From Symbiodinium microadriaticum (taxonomy: Eukaryota > Sar > Dinophyceae > Suessiales > Symbiodiniaceae): 64,000 nucleotides of DNA. The notes beneath the pieces were generated by a model, which saw only the letters and a list, made by a program, of their open reading frames with translations, made no database searches and was not told the DNA's origin. The stretch covers positions 496,517-560,516 of the forward strand of contig LSRX01000067.1 of assembly GCA_001939145.1 (NCBI GenBank), given 5' to 3'. Positions 11,167 through 22,399 of this stretch are shown here, piece after piece (the first letter of the stretch is position 1; each line of letters begins with the position of its first letter). Both the position numbers and the translations under genes were made by a program.

Positions 11167-12075
11167 TACTGTCCTACTGTTAGGTGTCGGACACAGATGG
11201 TGGAGCGTTGTACCACGTGGCAAAGTTGGCGAAGTCTCCTGGCTGTGCTTTCTGGGGTTATTGGTTTAGGGAGATACTCGAGAGCTGAGTGGATAGATTG
11301 CAGAGTTTTGAGGAATCAAGGTTCGGCCACGTGCGCTGATTTTGCTGGGGAATCGGCTTCCTCCAAAAGTAGGTGGGGTTGTATAGTGCCTGCTCTATGC
11401 ATGTCCGCCCGAGTACAGCAACTCCGACCGACATTTGTCCAAGGATGTTGAAATTTCTACGCAGCTTGGCTTGCATGAGACATGTGTGGATCACCTGCGT
11501 TGAGGGCGAGCCTTAGCTTGGCTCAGGATTCTCCTTCATTCGTGAGACAGAAAGCTGGGCCAATGTTGAGGTACGTGCTTTCACACACCATCGGAAGGAA
11601 GCATTGATCTACACTCTCGTTTGAAGAAAACCATAATTAAGTTCGGCCAGAGAAAAGGAGTGCCAGGCCACCCTTTGCTGTCACCTTGGAGGAAGTCGTA
11701 TCTGCGATGCGTGGTACATGTCCGTGAACAGCTTGTGATAGCATATCGCCACAAACTAGCCCAGAACCTCAGCCAAAGATGCCGTTCACTAATTGTTGCC
11801 TTAGGACCTCTCTCGCCACTTTGTTCAGACGACATGCTCAGTCGGTGTGTTTTACAATTTCTGTGTGGATTCAGTTCCCTAGCCATCTCCAACCCCTAGT
11901 GCTGGCACAGCAGGGCGTCTGCTGGTGAAATCTTTCAAGACCAAGACCAAGCAGGATCTCACGGCAGGTTGAAATGCAGGTCCCTTCGCGATCTAGGTCC
12001 CGATGCGTCCTTGTGCGGTTTTTGATCAGGACAGGCGAAGACATGTTCCACACGTTCCACTGACCCAGCCATCAG

Positions 12076-12144
12076 GTATTATTCGATTGATGAAGATGTT
12101 GCGGGCCAGAAAGATCAAGGACATTTGGGAAAGAGTGGAAACCA
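12076..12144 (+). CDS. Cation channel gene, S4 voltage-sensor exon
   Basis: Encodes IIRLMKMLRARKIKDIWER followed by VET. Basic residues recur at roughly every third position, as in an S4 voltage sensor, and the Arg-Lys-x-x-x-x-Trp-Glu-Arg-Val-Glu tail matches the S4-S5 linker of CNG/EAG-type channels. The acceptor is CCATCAG. The end is best explained by a GA donor (CCA|GAAGCT), which leaves one base. The next exon begins GA, giving Arg-Ile-Gly-Ser. Confidence 0.75.
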
Positions 12145-12361
12145 GAAGCTCGCCTTCCATGCCTTCCTTTTTTCATTCCGGGGCTTAGAAGGACTGATGT
12201 TTCAGAGCTTGTAGGGGTTTGGCCACTGGAACTCCACCAAGTATACACGTGGCAGCTTTGGAGGCCGTCGAGGATGATAACTTGTTTTACCTGTCAAGCA
12301 CGCCTCAGGCCACAAAAAGACACCGCTTGCAGCGTGAGCCATGACTGGTGCTTCAACCAAG

Positions 12362-12436
12362 GAATCGGGTCCGTGACGGTGATCCAAGCCATGTATTTGG
12401 TTCGTGTGCTGCTTGTGATTGTTACTTGGCAGCCCT
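12362..12436 (+). CDS. Cation channel gene, S5 exon
   Basis: Encodes IGSVTVIQAMYLVRVLL followed by VIVTWQP, a hydrophobic helix directly following the S4-S5 linker, as expected for S5. The acceptor is ACCAAG. A GC donor (CCCT|GCACAC) leaves one base, and the pore exon starts with two bases, giving Ser-Leu-Trp-Phe-Ile. The usual Asn-His in S5 is replaced by Thr-Trp. The 3' boundary is less certain than the 5' one. An open stretch at about 12585-12636 ending in GTAAGT lies in the following intron and may be an alternative exon. Confidence 0.62.
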
Positions 12437-13159
12437 GCACACCTTCAATCGTAAATCCCTTTACATCTTCAGTTTTACTATTAGTAACAACAGTAATAGT
12501 GTAGTAGTAACAAAACAAATCATATATCGTGGTATAATAACAATAAGCACAATCTCAATATTGCGCGCCACGGTGTAGTTTTTTCATGTCGCCCTAGACC
12601 TGGAACTTGACTCCGGAAGCTTCAGCAACCTGAGACGTAAGTGTTAGGGTTTAGGGTCCCGCTGTCGACAGTGGACAAGGCCTTCAAGGCTCGATATGAT
12701 AATACACAAGATACCTTCGCCTTGCAAGCCTCACCTTTCTTGAGGTCCTGTAGGATCTTGTAGGTCATTTTCTTGTATTCTGGAAGCTCCGGGATGGCTT
12801 ATGAGACTCATGAGTTTGTGGGTACATGGCATAGCGCAAGGCGTTTTGGAGTCTGCTCTGAGCCCAAGCAGCTAGCACGACCGTGAGCATCGCTCGCACA
12901 CCTTAAATACAGCTACTCTCGGTAGCACCACCTGCTCATACCTGCTGTCTAGTCATGGGGTCATGGTGCAAGAAAAGATGAAGACAGTGATACCAGCAAG
13001 GTTGCCATCTGTCACTGGAACGCCTGCAACTTGGCAGTGAGGCCCTTCAAAGGAGCCACGGATATCTATTGCTTTGACCCACAACGCTGTCCTAGGCTCC
13101 ATGACTGGTATTTCCACGGTCTGCCAGCTGCGTGCAATAGTTGTTCAACCTGTGGCATG

Positions 13160-13950
13160 ACCCCTAAACCCTAAACGCTATATCTGCTGGACGACCCCCG
13201 AGCATGGCAGTGGTGCTTGATCTGCGTGCACGCGAGGTATCTTCTGGATTATAGGCACGACATCTTCCGCAGAGTTGGGCAGAGGGCAAGAAGTAGAAGC
13301 GATTGCGAATGGAGTGCCCCAAACCTGGAAAGCTTGAACCGGAAGTGGCTTCGAGTGCCGGAACGCAGAGTTTGAGGAGATTGGTTCAGGCTAGGTGTTA
13401 GACACGATATACGGGCCATCGTGCTTGTGGATGTGTAGACATTGACGGCACTAACGATGCAGAATCGGATGCAATCAAGGCAGTCTGTATGCAACGGCGA
13501 TGTGGCATTCCCACGGCCCCGAAGCCAAGCAATTCGATCATGCTTCGACATGAGTTTCGTTTGCCAGCCTTGACCTTGGTTTTGTGGCAGAGGATATAGA
13601 AAGATATCAGTTGTGCACGTCGCAAGACACCCTCGGTGCTTGTCCTGTGTGTGCGAACCTCTGCCGACAGCGACGACAAACCATTCATGGCAGGCCGTAC
13701 AGATAGCATCATCACCGACTTCCTCCCGGATGAGACGCGGATTGCTTTCGAAGGTCAAGAGCACCTTTGCGATCAGTTAGTTAGTGCCTCGTTAGTGCCA
13801 GCCAGAAGCTGCTATTTAGAGTTTGGGGCTTTCGAGTTGTCTGGAGTTCAAGATCTGGAAGTAGGGCCGTGGTTGAAACGCGATCAACATCAAGAGCAGG
13901 AGACCATAATCCCCCCTCCACTCCAAAGCTTGAATGCCGAGCTGTCGTAG
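13160..13950. other. Intron interior with two-strand open frames
   Basis: CCCTAAACCCTAAACG at 13164-13179. Long frames are open on both strands at 13250-13950. The + frame has a coding-like stretch (TDSIITDFLPDETRIAFEG) ending near a GTTAGT, and the - frame has a Cys-x-x-Cys-His motif. As the region lies between the S5 and pore exons it is treated as intron. Another gene nested there cannot be excluded. Confidence 0.35.
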
Positions 13951-14754
13951 CAACCTCGAAGCCTTGAGCCTCAGAAGTCACCCGATGCTGTCAGTTTCTG
14001 CAAGGCATTGGACTATGGTGTGGCACAAGTATGGCGTCGACGGGGACTGCCGGTTCTTGCTTCTTAGGGGCCTTACCGGAGGGTCCGGAGCCACATTCGG
14101 CAACTGAGAGAGCTCCAGCTAGGGTATTTTTTTTGGGCAAATATCCGAAGCGCACTGCTGCTGAAACTACGCAGCACTCTGATCTAGACCTTGGTTCTCT
14201 GACCCCCCTGCCTCTGGCGGCCTCGGAGGGCATCTAAACTCTCTCTCCCAAGTCTCCTCTGAGCCATGCGCTGATTCAAGCTTGAAGATGCAAGGCGACG
14301 GTGGCATGGCTTGGGTTTCAGTATCTACTTGTTGGATGCAATTCTTCTGGGGACGGTATCATTTCATGGCATTCGGTTGTCCGGTTGCCAATCGTCTGCC
14401 CGGATGGAGCCGTAAGAGCCCGGAACCCTTTGTAGAATTAACTTAAGCTCCCAAGTCAGAAGCCTGAGGATTAGGATGTGCACTTCAAGTCACATGAACC
14501 GACACCCTGAGCCCCTAAAGACGCCTCAGGACCTGTCAAGAATATGGGTATACAAGCATGTTGGTTCGCCGGGTTCATAATCTGTTGGATTTTGTAGTGC
14601 CCTCTTACTGTTACAAAGGCTTTGTTCATGTTGAGCAAGAGACGGGGATGATGTGCACTGCAGCGCAAGGTGCCAGGACCCTTGCTGGCTGGCGGATCGG
14701 ATCGGCAATCGTTTCAATACATAGCAGGCGCTAGGCAGGTATGATTTAATTCCT

Positions 14755-14901
14755 ACCCACCCGCCTACCTTCTTAGTTACCTTATGTATCTATCTGCATC
14801 TCTATCTAACCATCTATCTGTGGCTATCTAGCTACTGTTTATCTATCTATCTATCTGTCCATCTGTCTAACTGCCTATCTGTCTGTCTATCTATCTATCT
14901 T

Positions 14902-14937
<36 letters not shown>

Positions 14938-15170
14938 CCTATCTATCTAACTACCTACTCATCTGTCTATCTATCTATCCATCCGTCTATCTTCTCATCT
15001 ATTTATCTACGCATCCATCTGTCTACGTCTCTTTTGGTATGTCTAGCTGTCTGTGTATTTATCTGTCTACTCATATATCATCCATCCATCCCTTCCATCC
15101 ATCCATCAGTTATACTCTTGTCTAACTTACTGTCATCTAACCTGTCCAAATCTAACTTATCTATCTGCCT
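14755..15170. repeat. TATC-type tetranucleotide microsatellite
   Basis: About 400 bp of impure (CTAT/CTGT/CATC)n, most regular at 14880-14935, inside the inferred S5-pore intron. Confidence 0.85.
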
Positions 15171-15474
15171 ATGTGTCTGCTTTTGGTTGTCCTTGCAACC
15201 ACACCCGCAGATGCGCAACGTGTGTGTGTGTGTGTATACATAAAACACGTAGCATCATACACACAGCCGAATCGCTTCGCTGGCGATCATCGTGAAAAAT
15301 TAGCACGAGAAAGCTCAGCACTAACCGGAGGAGCCTTGGCGCTTTCACGACAAGCCAATTGTAGATCCTTGGCTTCATGGGTTGGGTGCCGCCAAGTGAG
15401 GACTTGGGCCGACAGTCCTATTAAATGATGGCAGGGGAATCAACAAAGCAGTGCAATAATAGTTAATAGAAGCT

Positions 15475-15512
15475 GTCGTAGAAGTAGAAGTAGAAGTAGT
15501 AGTAGAAGAAGC

Positions 15513-15602
<90 letters not shown>
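15475..15602. repeat. GTA, CAG and TAG trinucleotide repeats
   Basis: (GTAGAA)n at 15478-15510, (CAG)n at about 15515-15554, and (TAG)n at about 15558-15602. Confidence 0.9.
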
Positions 15603-15753
15603 AGTAGCAGCAGAGCAGGAGTAGCATTAGCCGGCCGTTGTGTACCTTACGTCCATGCTACATAGTTGGTGTTTCCTTTTGCGGTCCAAGTCAACACTTT
15701 GATGCATCTACTGTTTTACTAACAACAAATTAAAGACGATTGCCTTGCGCCAG

Positions 15754-15909
15754 CTTTGTGGTTCATCCTCAGCTGCGCGTACCACATGGCAAAGCCAGAA
15801 GTGGCCCAGGAGTGCTACGTCTTCTGCTTCTATTGGACCCTTGGCGTAATGCGCACGATGCCGGCGGAGGTTACGCCCGTCAATCTGCTTGAGCGCAACC
15901 CGGCCTTTT
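15754..15909 (+). CDS. Cation channel gene, pore exon
   Basis: Encodes LWFILSCAYHMAKPEVAQE and then YWTLGVMRTMPAEVTPVN and LLER. The order Leu-Trp-Phe, a short turret, Phe-Tyr-Trp-Thr, and Pro-Val-Asn-x-x-Glu-Arg is the S5 end, pore helix and post-filter segment of CNG/EAG/HCN-type channels. The potassium signature Gly-Tyr-Gly is absent. The filter position reads Met-Pro-Ala-Glu-Val-Thr-Pro, so selectivity for potassium is not expected. The acceptor is GCGCCAG. The end is a GT at 15910 or a GC at 15903. S6 and any cyclic-nucleotide-binding domain would follow and are not resolved. Confidence 0.75.
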
Positions 15910-15939
15910 GTAACGTTTCGATGATTCGAAAATGCCTAG

Positions 15940-16070
15940 GTCTTCGGGTTTGCGAGCTTCGGGTCTGCACTCAATGCTGTGATTCACGCGATTGCCTTTT
16001 TGTTGCTTCTTCTCAGCCCTCAGCATTTCATTGCTTGGGCCATCGAGCTATGGAACGAAACATTTGTTTT
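15940..16070 (+). CDS. Possible membrane-spanning exon after the pore
   Basis: After CCTAG an open frame encodes VFGFASFGSALNAVIHA and then IAFLLLLLSPQHF, hydrophobic and placed where S6 is expected. It starts only 30-37 bases after the pore exon's possible ends, which is very short for an intron, and similarity to S6 is loose. Confidence 0.28.
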
Positions 16071-16934
16071 TGCCGACAAATGTTCTTGATGGGCGGTGCT
16101 TCGACGCCACAAGGGGTTTAGGGCTTGCAGCTCGTGCAATACCCGAGCCCGAGTATCGGACCTCATGGGAACATAGACTCTCAATGACTGCCACCTTAGC
16201 CTCTTCGACGCCGCCCTTTACGTCAAACCCATCAAACTCTAATCTCCTGGCAGCCAGCCCGAGACCCCAAGACTTTACGACCTTAAGTCCTACGTCCCGA
16301 AGCAGCAAACGGTTCCTTGGGTCTGACGCCAAAGCTCCACGGATTAGACACGCTGAGTACTGGCTCAGGTATCTTTGTGCTTTGCTTCATGTTCTTTGCA
16401 CTGCCGCTTGGCCGACATCTTGACACAGCATGCTGCAATGGGGTTGGATTGACAGGATTGGGTCACAGGTTCTAAGGACAGGGGTAAGCTATAAGTTGTC
16501 TAGACGCTTCTCCCATCGTGTTTGCCGAAACAGCAAGCTGCATATGCTTGTGGGCATGTCCCTGAACCTCAAACCCTTGAGAAATCATGATGACAGTTGG
16601 AATCAAGATGGTTATTGACAGCAGCAGCAGCAGTCGTCTTAGTTTCAGCATGGATTGTAGCAGCGCACCGCCAGCAGCAGTGGCAGTAGCAGGGGGAGGC
16701 GGAGGAGGCGGAGGCGGAGTAGTGGAGAGAACCAGGCAGCGCAAAGGCATGGATAACCCCTCTTATTGCTCCGAACGAGCGAAGTATCAACAATAACGAA
16801 CAACAGACACCTACGAAGCTGACTCTCGCCCTCCGGTCTAAGAGACTACAGTTAGGATGAGTATTGAACCAAAACTGGGCTGAGCAGCATACCCTAAATC
16901 CAATCGGCCTCCCGAATCCGAAGCAGCTAAAATC

Positions 16935-17048
16935 CTTAAGGTCTGCCTTCGCAGTTTCAGTCGCATCTTTGACGCAAGCGTACTTCAAGATCAGCGAGCG
17001 GAGCCGATCCTTCAACGATGAGATGTTTGCAATTCGAATGCCGCTGGC
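16935..17048 (-). CDS. Coiled-coil-like exon of a minus-strand gene
   Basis: Read on the minus strand, CAG at 17051-17049 precedes 38 codons encoding IRIANISSLKDRLRSLILKY and then VKDATETAKADLKD, an amphipathic helix. The exon ends at AAG|GATTTT, a GA donor. The strand assignment is supported by phase 0 at both ends, matching the exon at 17572-17755, and by CCCTAAA (as read on the minus strand) just before the acceptor with TTTAGGG just after the donor. The product is unknown. Confidence 0.58.
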
Positions 17049-17571
17049 CTGCTATTGATTTAGGGTTCACAGTGTCCTTGAACTGCCCAACAGCAAGTTT
17101 AGTCGTCACCCAGGCAGATCCTACCGTGTCGCTTCGTATCATTGTTGGCAGAGAATGGGGTACCAGAGTCGTTGTCGTCATCATCACAGTAGTGGTGGTT
17201 CCGATCGATGCTCCTTGATGTACTAGGCGAGTATTCCAAATTGAAGGTGTGGCTGCTTCGCTTTGAGCACCCTTGTACTCTGCATTGCTGTTGCTGTTAG
17301 TCTTGTTGTTGTCCCGGCTGTTGTCGTGGGCACACCCGTATTGTTAGTTGCCGTAGAGCTATTCCTCTTGTTTCTGCTTGTTTTATGGTTTTGTTTTTAT
17401 GTTTTGTTGTAAGAAGTGTTTATGTTTTGGCTGCCTTTAATCACGATTTTTGTGCTATAGCACGGGTGCTTGTTTTGCTGCACAGGTCCTGGTTGCACTT
17501 CTGCTAACATCACTCCACTCATTCGTGGTGCACGTTGCTGACACTCGATGGTAACAACTGACACGAGTGAC

Positions 17572-17755
17572 ATCTTGGGCCGCTTTCTCCGAGTTTGTGG
17601 CTGCTGCCTCTGCTAGAGCAGTCGTTGCTCGTACTCCTACCCTTCTTGCTGCGGCGGTCTCTGTTGCTGCTGCCAGCATGTCCAGAATATCCTCGGTCTC
17701 TGTTCTTGTTTCTGGCCACTTGCTCATGCGATCTGGCTTCCTTCGTGGCGCGAGG
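17572..17755 (-). CDS. Ala/Glu-rich helical exon of a minus-strand gene
   Basis: On the minus strand CCCCCAG precedes an exon starting with one extra base, then 61 codons encoding TETEDILDMLAAATETAAA and ALAEAAATNSEKAAQD. It ends GAT|GTCACT in phase 0. The peptide is helix-forming and Ala-rich. Another minus-strand frame (Arg/Ser-rich) is also open. The helical frame was chosen because it joins the exon at 17048 without a phase change. The gene converges on the channel gene. Confidence 0.55.
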
Positions 17756-17934
17756 CTGGGGGAAATCCATCTGCTGTGGGCTTAGGGTTAGACGTCAATT
17801 GACTATAGGGCTGGTGTTAGTAAAGTTTACGAATCTCATATTCTTCGCTTCAAGACCAAAGAAGGACCCTGACACTCGAAGCAGTGTGAAGCAACGAAGA
17901 CCTCCAACCCAAACTGCCAAACTCTAGATTGACT

Positions 17935-18025
17935 TCAATCCCAAACCCCTTAAAACCTGACTTTAAAGCCGCTAAACCCTAAAGCCCTAAAGCCCTAAGA
18001 CTGCCTGCCCTAAACCCCTATCCGA
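17935..18025. repeat. Telomere-like tract, C-rich orientation
   Basis: CCCTAAAG/CCCTAAGA units lead up to a GAG acceptor at 18024-18026 on the + strand. Confidence 0.8.
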
Positions 18026-18026
18026 G

Positions 18027-18086
18027 GCACATGCACAAGCTCAAGTTGGAAGACCATTCCCAGCGCCGTATCAAGGCGACCGAATG
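18027..18086 (+). CDS. Candidate basic helical exon, unknown
   Basis: Between TCCGAG and G|GTGAAC, an open frame encodes MHKLKLEDHSQRRIKATE, which looks like a charged helix. The C-rich telomere-like tract directly upstream matches the exon setting seen elsewhere. It is on the opposite strand to the 16.9-17.8 kb gene and would start a divergent gene. Confidence 0.42.
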
Positions 18087-18871
18087 GTGAACTTCTTCAT
18101 CCTGTGTGGGGGGTTGTCAGCTATGTAACTTTTACTTTTTTGGGGGGAACCATGACAGGCTCTATAAGGGTTTCTACAACGTCTATAAGGGTCTAGACGG
18201 GTTCTGAGGAGTAGAGTAGGTAGCCTTTAACTTTAAAATTAAAGTTTTTTATATATTGACATAATCCCGAAGTTTAACCTTTACTAAGATTTTCTATAGT
18301 GCTGAAGCTTTCACTGAATCGGCGTGCGCGCAGGGCGCCAGAGCCTTTGCAACTGTATTTGTCTTTAGTATGTTTCGAGATTCCGATTATCACAATTTCT
18401 ATACCTGATGTAGCAAACTCGGTTCCGGTTCTACACCGTATGAATCATCTCTCGAACCTATGTTCAGAGCTTCAGAATTCTGGGCTTAGGGATGGAGGTC
18501 GGGAGTTTAGTATCTAAACCTGAAACACCGTAAGTCCTATTTCTGAAACTCCCTACCTTCAACCCTCAACAGGTATTCAGTCTTATCGTAGCTGCGGAGA
18601 TTTTGTGCCGATATCCATAAAAAAGTGTCAGCGCCAAGTGAAAAAGTTCTCCACCATTCTACGCTGCTCAGAGAATTCTCAGTCAAGTGTGCTCGTTCAG
18701 AGCACCCCGACACAGTTGTTGCACATAGGCTTTACCCGGTGCTTCGCGCGAGTGACTCAGTTACGACAACGAATGTGGCATTGATTCCCCGACTGAGGTA
18801 GTCTGTATTTTTGAATGAGCCGGGAATCATGCGAACAGAGCTGCCACAGGTGTAAGCTACACTTAATGCAG

Positions 18872-18918
18872 AAGCCTGAGCAATTACGAACACTATTCCT
18901 CAGGGTTCCTTATCATAA
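18872..18918. mobile_element. MITE-like family 2 fragment
   Basis: AAGCCTGAGCAATTACGAAC and CACTATTCC resemble the left half of the family 2 elements at 2941 and 51830. The right half is not recognisable. Confidence 0.3.
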
Positions 18919-19105
18919 ACACACACATATGTAGATGTGTGTGTATATACATATGTATATATATATATATCACATAGTATAGACTTAGTATGACCCCAAA
19001 CCGGATTCCAGGCGTAGTTTAGGGAAGTGCCACAGAAAGGCCGCCTTAACAAGCCTTCCCCATAACCAAACTGCGTCAAACTCGCCGAGTCCCACAGCTT
19101 TTATA

Positions 19106-19205
19106 GGGTAGTTCTCTAAATGAGGGCCCCTTTAGGGGTCCTTTTTATAGGGGTGCCGTACTATGTTGGGGCCCTAAGAAGGGACCCTGGTTTTGAGAAC
19201 TACCC
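19106..19205 (+). mobile_element. MITE-like element, family 1, copy 3 (complete)
   Basis: A 100 bp element from GGGTAGTTCTCTAAAT to TTGAGAACTACCC with near-perfect inverted ends, an internal GTGCCGTACTA and a GGGACCC motif shared with the copies at 1012 and 6018. Confidence 0.65.
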
Positions 19206-20359
19206 AAGATGGTTTAGGATCTGCGATACACTTTCAACCCCGATTTCGAAGCCTGGGAAGCGTACCCTCAATGGATTCATGCAGGACTACATCACGCACC
19301 GGTTCAACCGCAGGCGGATGCTGGCCAAGGAGGTCGCAATCACGAGGGGTCTTGGTGTTTGGAGGGTCTTGCAAGACCCCTTAGAGGAGAGTTAGTCTAA
19401 TCATAGAGACCCCTATCTTTCCTAAACAGTGCGAGACGTCCGAACCCTACGTGGAATACAGCAAACCTCGAAATTGGCTGAAAGTAAGGGTTATAAACAG
19501 CCTATTATGAACTACCTGTAATTCGTAACATGTGTAGCTGAAAACATAAGCGCACATGCCCGGAAATCCCTGAGCTAGGTCAGCCTTCACGACCCAGGCC
19601 CTAATCACCGTATCTTAACAGTGTGCCCTCTGCGACTCCGTTGGAGCTCAAGGTTGAGGGTTTAGGGGACTCCCTTGGAGCATGACAAGCCACCCCTCAA
19701 GCTTCCACAATTTCCTGCAGACCGGGAGCGAGGCTACAGAGGGATTAAATGGGGGCCTTGATACTCAGAATGTGGGGCTGGGGTATTGTACATTCTCTTT
19801 TCTCATAAGTACGGAACCTTAAGGAAGTGTATTGGTAATGTTCAAGAGTCTACATGGGAACGATTGTCCACATCTCGAGCCTGTATCATATGCTTTTGGC
19901 CCGGTCCAAGGGGGTGGTGATCAAGATTCATGCAGCATAGAAGTACTACAGTCGGTCTTGATTAATGACAAGCCGCGCCAGTCTTCTGATGGAGTATGCG
20001 GAGTAGGCACAGAGTCTTTTGCTAATGGGTGTAGCCCAGCTTCAACAAGTGATCACCAGTGGCAGGTGAACATCGTTGACAACCTCCCGAAAGCCTTGCA
20101 GAACGAAGTCAAGTATGCAACGGCCACGACCTGAGCAAATTCCCTTCGTTGCCATCCACAGGGGGGGCACCACATAGACCCCATAGCCCCGTCACAGCAT
20201 GAGCCTGGAGACATGCAGCTTTGACAAGGGTCCGCCTCACACATTCTTCCGCCGACATGCAGTGGAGTGATTCCCGTTGTGATGGTTATGGAATGGAGAG
20301 GAGAACTAAGATTTCCAAAGCCCATGTATTTAAGGGTCAGCAGTTTCTGAGAATTACAG

Positions 20360-20488
20360 CTGCAACGACTAAGGCCCTGCAGTACGTCCAGAGGTTGTCG
20401 GTGATTTCCGACTTATCCAAAGATGCGATCAAGAAGATTTGCTTGGAATTCGTGCGGCCCTCAGATACACGCATCCAGCTCTGGAATG
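20360..20488 (+). CDS. Candidate exon, unknown helical protein
   Basis: After ATTACAG the frame encodes ALQYVQRLSVISDLSKDAIK and then KICLEFVRPSDTRIQLW. Composition and absence of low complexity suggest genuine coding. A GT near 20489 could be the donor. No family is recognised. Confidence 0.42.
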
Positions 20489-21383
20489 TTGGTGCGGGCC
20501 GTGGGGGCGGGCGTATTGTTTCTATGTCTTACACTTCATCGGCATTCCGCCTAAGAGGCTGTATGCAGCGACGATACTGGATCTTGCTTACGACCGTCGC
20601 AAAGCAGACTCACGAAACACCGCTGTCACGTGCGGTGCTATTTTCTCGGTTGTTGTGAGTTTGCTTGCGTGCTACTGCTTGCCATTGTTCTACACCATTT
20701 CACTACTGAGTACTACTGCTGTTGTTACTTGCTCGTGTTGGAAAACTGCAATTGGTTGAGTCTCTGGTCGCCAGTCCAATCTAGCCATGTGCTTGCAGCA
20801 AAGGTCAGAGGAATAGACTCATGCTTGTTTTGCATGCAAATCGTTGCGGTGGTTTCCCTGATAACACTGAACGAGAAGAACAAAGGCTACCTTGGGTATT
20901 ACAGTGACACCGGGGAACCAGGAGTAGTCGTAGTAGTCGTCGTGGTAGGCATGGTAGGTGTATGGTTTTAAGCCTCCTTGTTCTGGTGGTGACAAAGATA
21001 GTTGGAAGCAGTCAGAGCAGCAGGAGGAGTAGCAACAACAGCAGGGCTTGCGGGCTCATCATCTTGGGCAACAAGCAACAAACAAAGCCGCAATGGTAGC
21101 TATAGGGGAGAATACAGACCACCGCTTTACACAGTGTACAGCATAGCGCCCGTCACCGCGGTTAAGTGCGTCTCTCTCAGGAACCGAAAGACTACCTTCC
21201 GGAGACACAGCTGTGCGTTGCTGGCCACGAAGCCAGCGTCGCGCGACTCCTGTGTGCCGGAACACTTTCGGCAGCTGGGCTGCACCCAGGATGGTTCTTC
21301 ACCGTGCTTTACGATGCTTTAGGCGTCTGAGCTTCGTAGTCATTAGATGTTATTAGTATCCGTTGTCCGTCCTACGCATTCCT

Positions 21384-21599
<216 letters not shown>

Positions 21600-22292
21600 T
21601 ACCCCAAGACCTTATTCTGATCATAACGTCGGCCGGAAGGTAGGTTCGTTCTAGACACGGGCCACTCAGTACACGAACCTTTTCAAGACGAGAATAGGAC
21701 TTGCTTAGGCTTGTCTCCCTGCTCAGGCCAAAGACATCAACCAGATCGCTGTCGAGGTGCCGCATGATGCCATCATTGATGAGGCCGGAAGCTCACAACA
21801 AGCACGCGGACACGGGACTTCAGCTTCAGTAGACGAAGCCTACAAAGAAGTGCTTATGCGCGCCGCCAGAAGCTGGCCGAGCTTGTCATGTACAAGTACT
21901 GGTAAGAAGCACATCCCTCCCGGATGAGACCTCATGTATTCATGGGTCCCGCAGCGAATCCTTATATGATGTAGCAGGACATCCAAAAAGCAGGAGAGAA
22001 GCCCTTGCTGTGTGTGTGTGTTTGGATGCCCATCATCCAACTCCCCTAGAGCTGTGCCTGCAACCTTTCCTATGTTGATGGTTGATGTGGTTCAAGTTCT
22101 GCGACGGTATCGGGGTGTACATCTTGATTTCGCTGCCGATGTGTTCCACTAATGACTCCCACAGTGTGAGCCTTGACAATAAAAAAGCTGCAATCAAGCC
22201 TGAGACGCTTCCCACTAAAGACTTCCCAGTTCTTTTCCATCTCTTCTCTTGATTGTTGGAGTGGCTTGGAGGCCCATATCGGCTTAGGTTAG

Positions 22293-22395
22293 GGTGTTCA
22301 AGCACGCCCGGAAACTCTGCAGCCCGACAGTCAACGCCACTTTGCAGGCGTGCCTGGAGACGGAGGAGCTTTCAGACTTGGTGTTCTCCATCTAA
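22293..22395 (+). CDS. Candidate terminal exon, unknown
   Basis: After a TTAG acceptor inside a TTAGGTTAGGG motif, 33 codons end in TAA at 22393. The peptide (FKHARKLCSPTVNATLQA and CLETEELSDLVFSI) has balanced composition typical of a real C-terminus. Upstream exons are not placed. The 20.36 kb exon is a possible member. Confidence 0.48.
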
Positions 22396-22399
22396 AGCC

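Larger units (their letters stand above)
18100..20340. other. No supported gene apart from repeats
   Basis: Holds a family 1 MITE, a family 2 fragment, a TA/CA microsatellite at about 18920-18972 and a single TTTAGGG unit near 19660. The frame at 19832-20134 is not convincingly coding. Confidence 0.4.

Noticed and set aside
12585..12636. Open stretch VALDLELDSGSFSNL ending at GTAAGT and followed by TTTAGGG
   Set aside because: It looks like an exon, but it falls between the S5 and pore exons, which join in phase without it. It may be an alternative exon.
16048..16332. Minus-strand frame with KGGVEEAKVAVIESLCSHE
   Set aside because: Could be a further exon of the minus gene, but boundaries and phase were not consistent, and a + strand frame is also open.
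22033..22305. Minus-strand frame with hydrophobic stretch (GLIAAFLLSRLTLWESLVEH)
   Set aside because: Coding-like, but no splice boundaries were found and it overlaps the better supported + strand exon at 22293.
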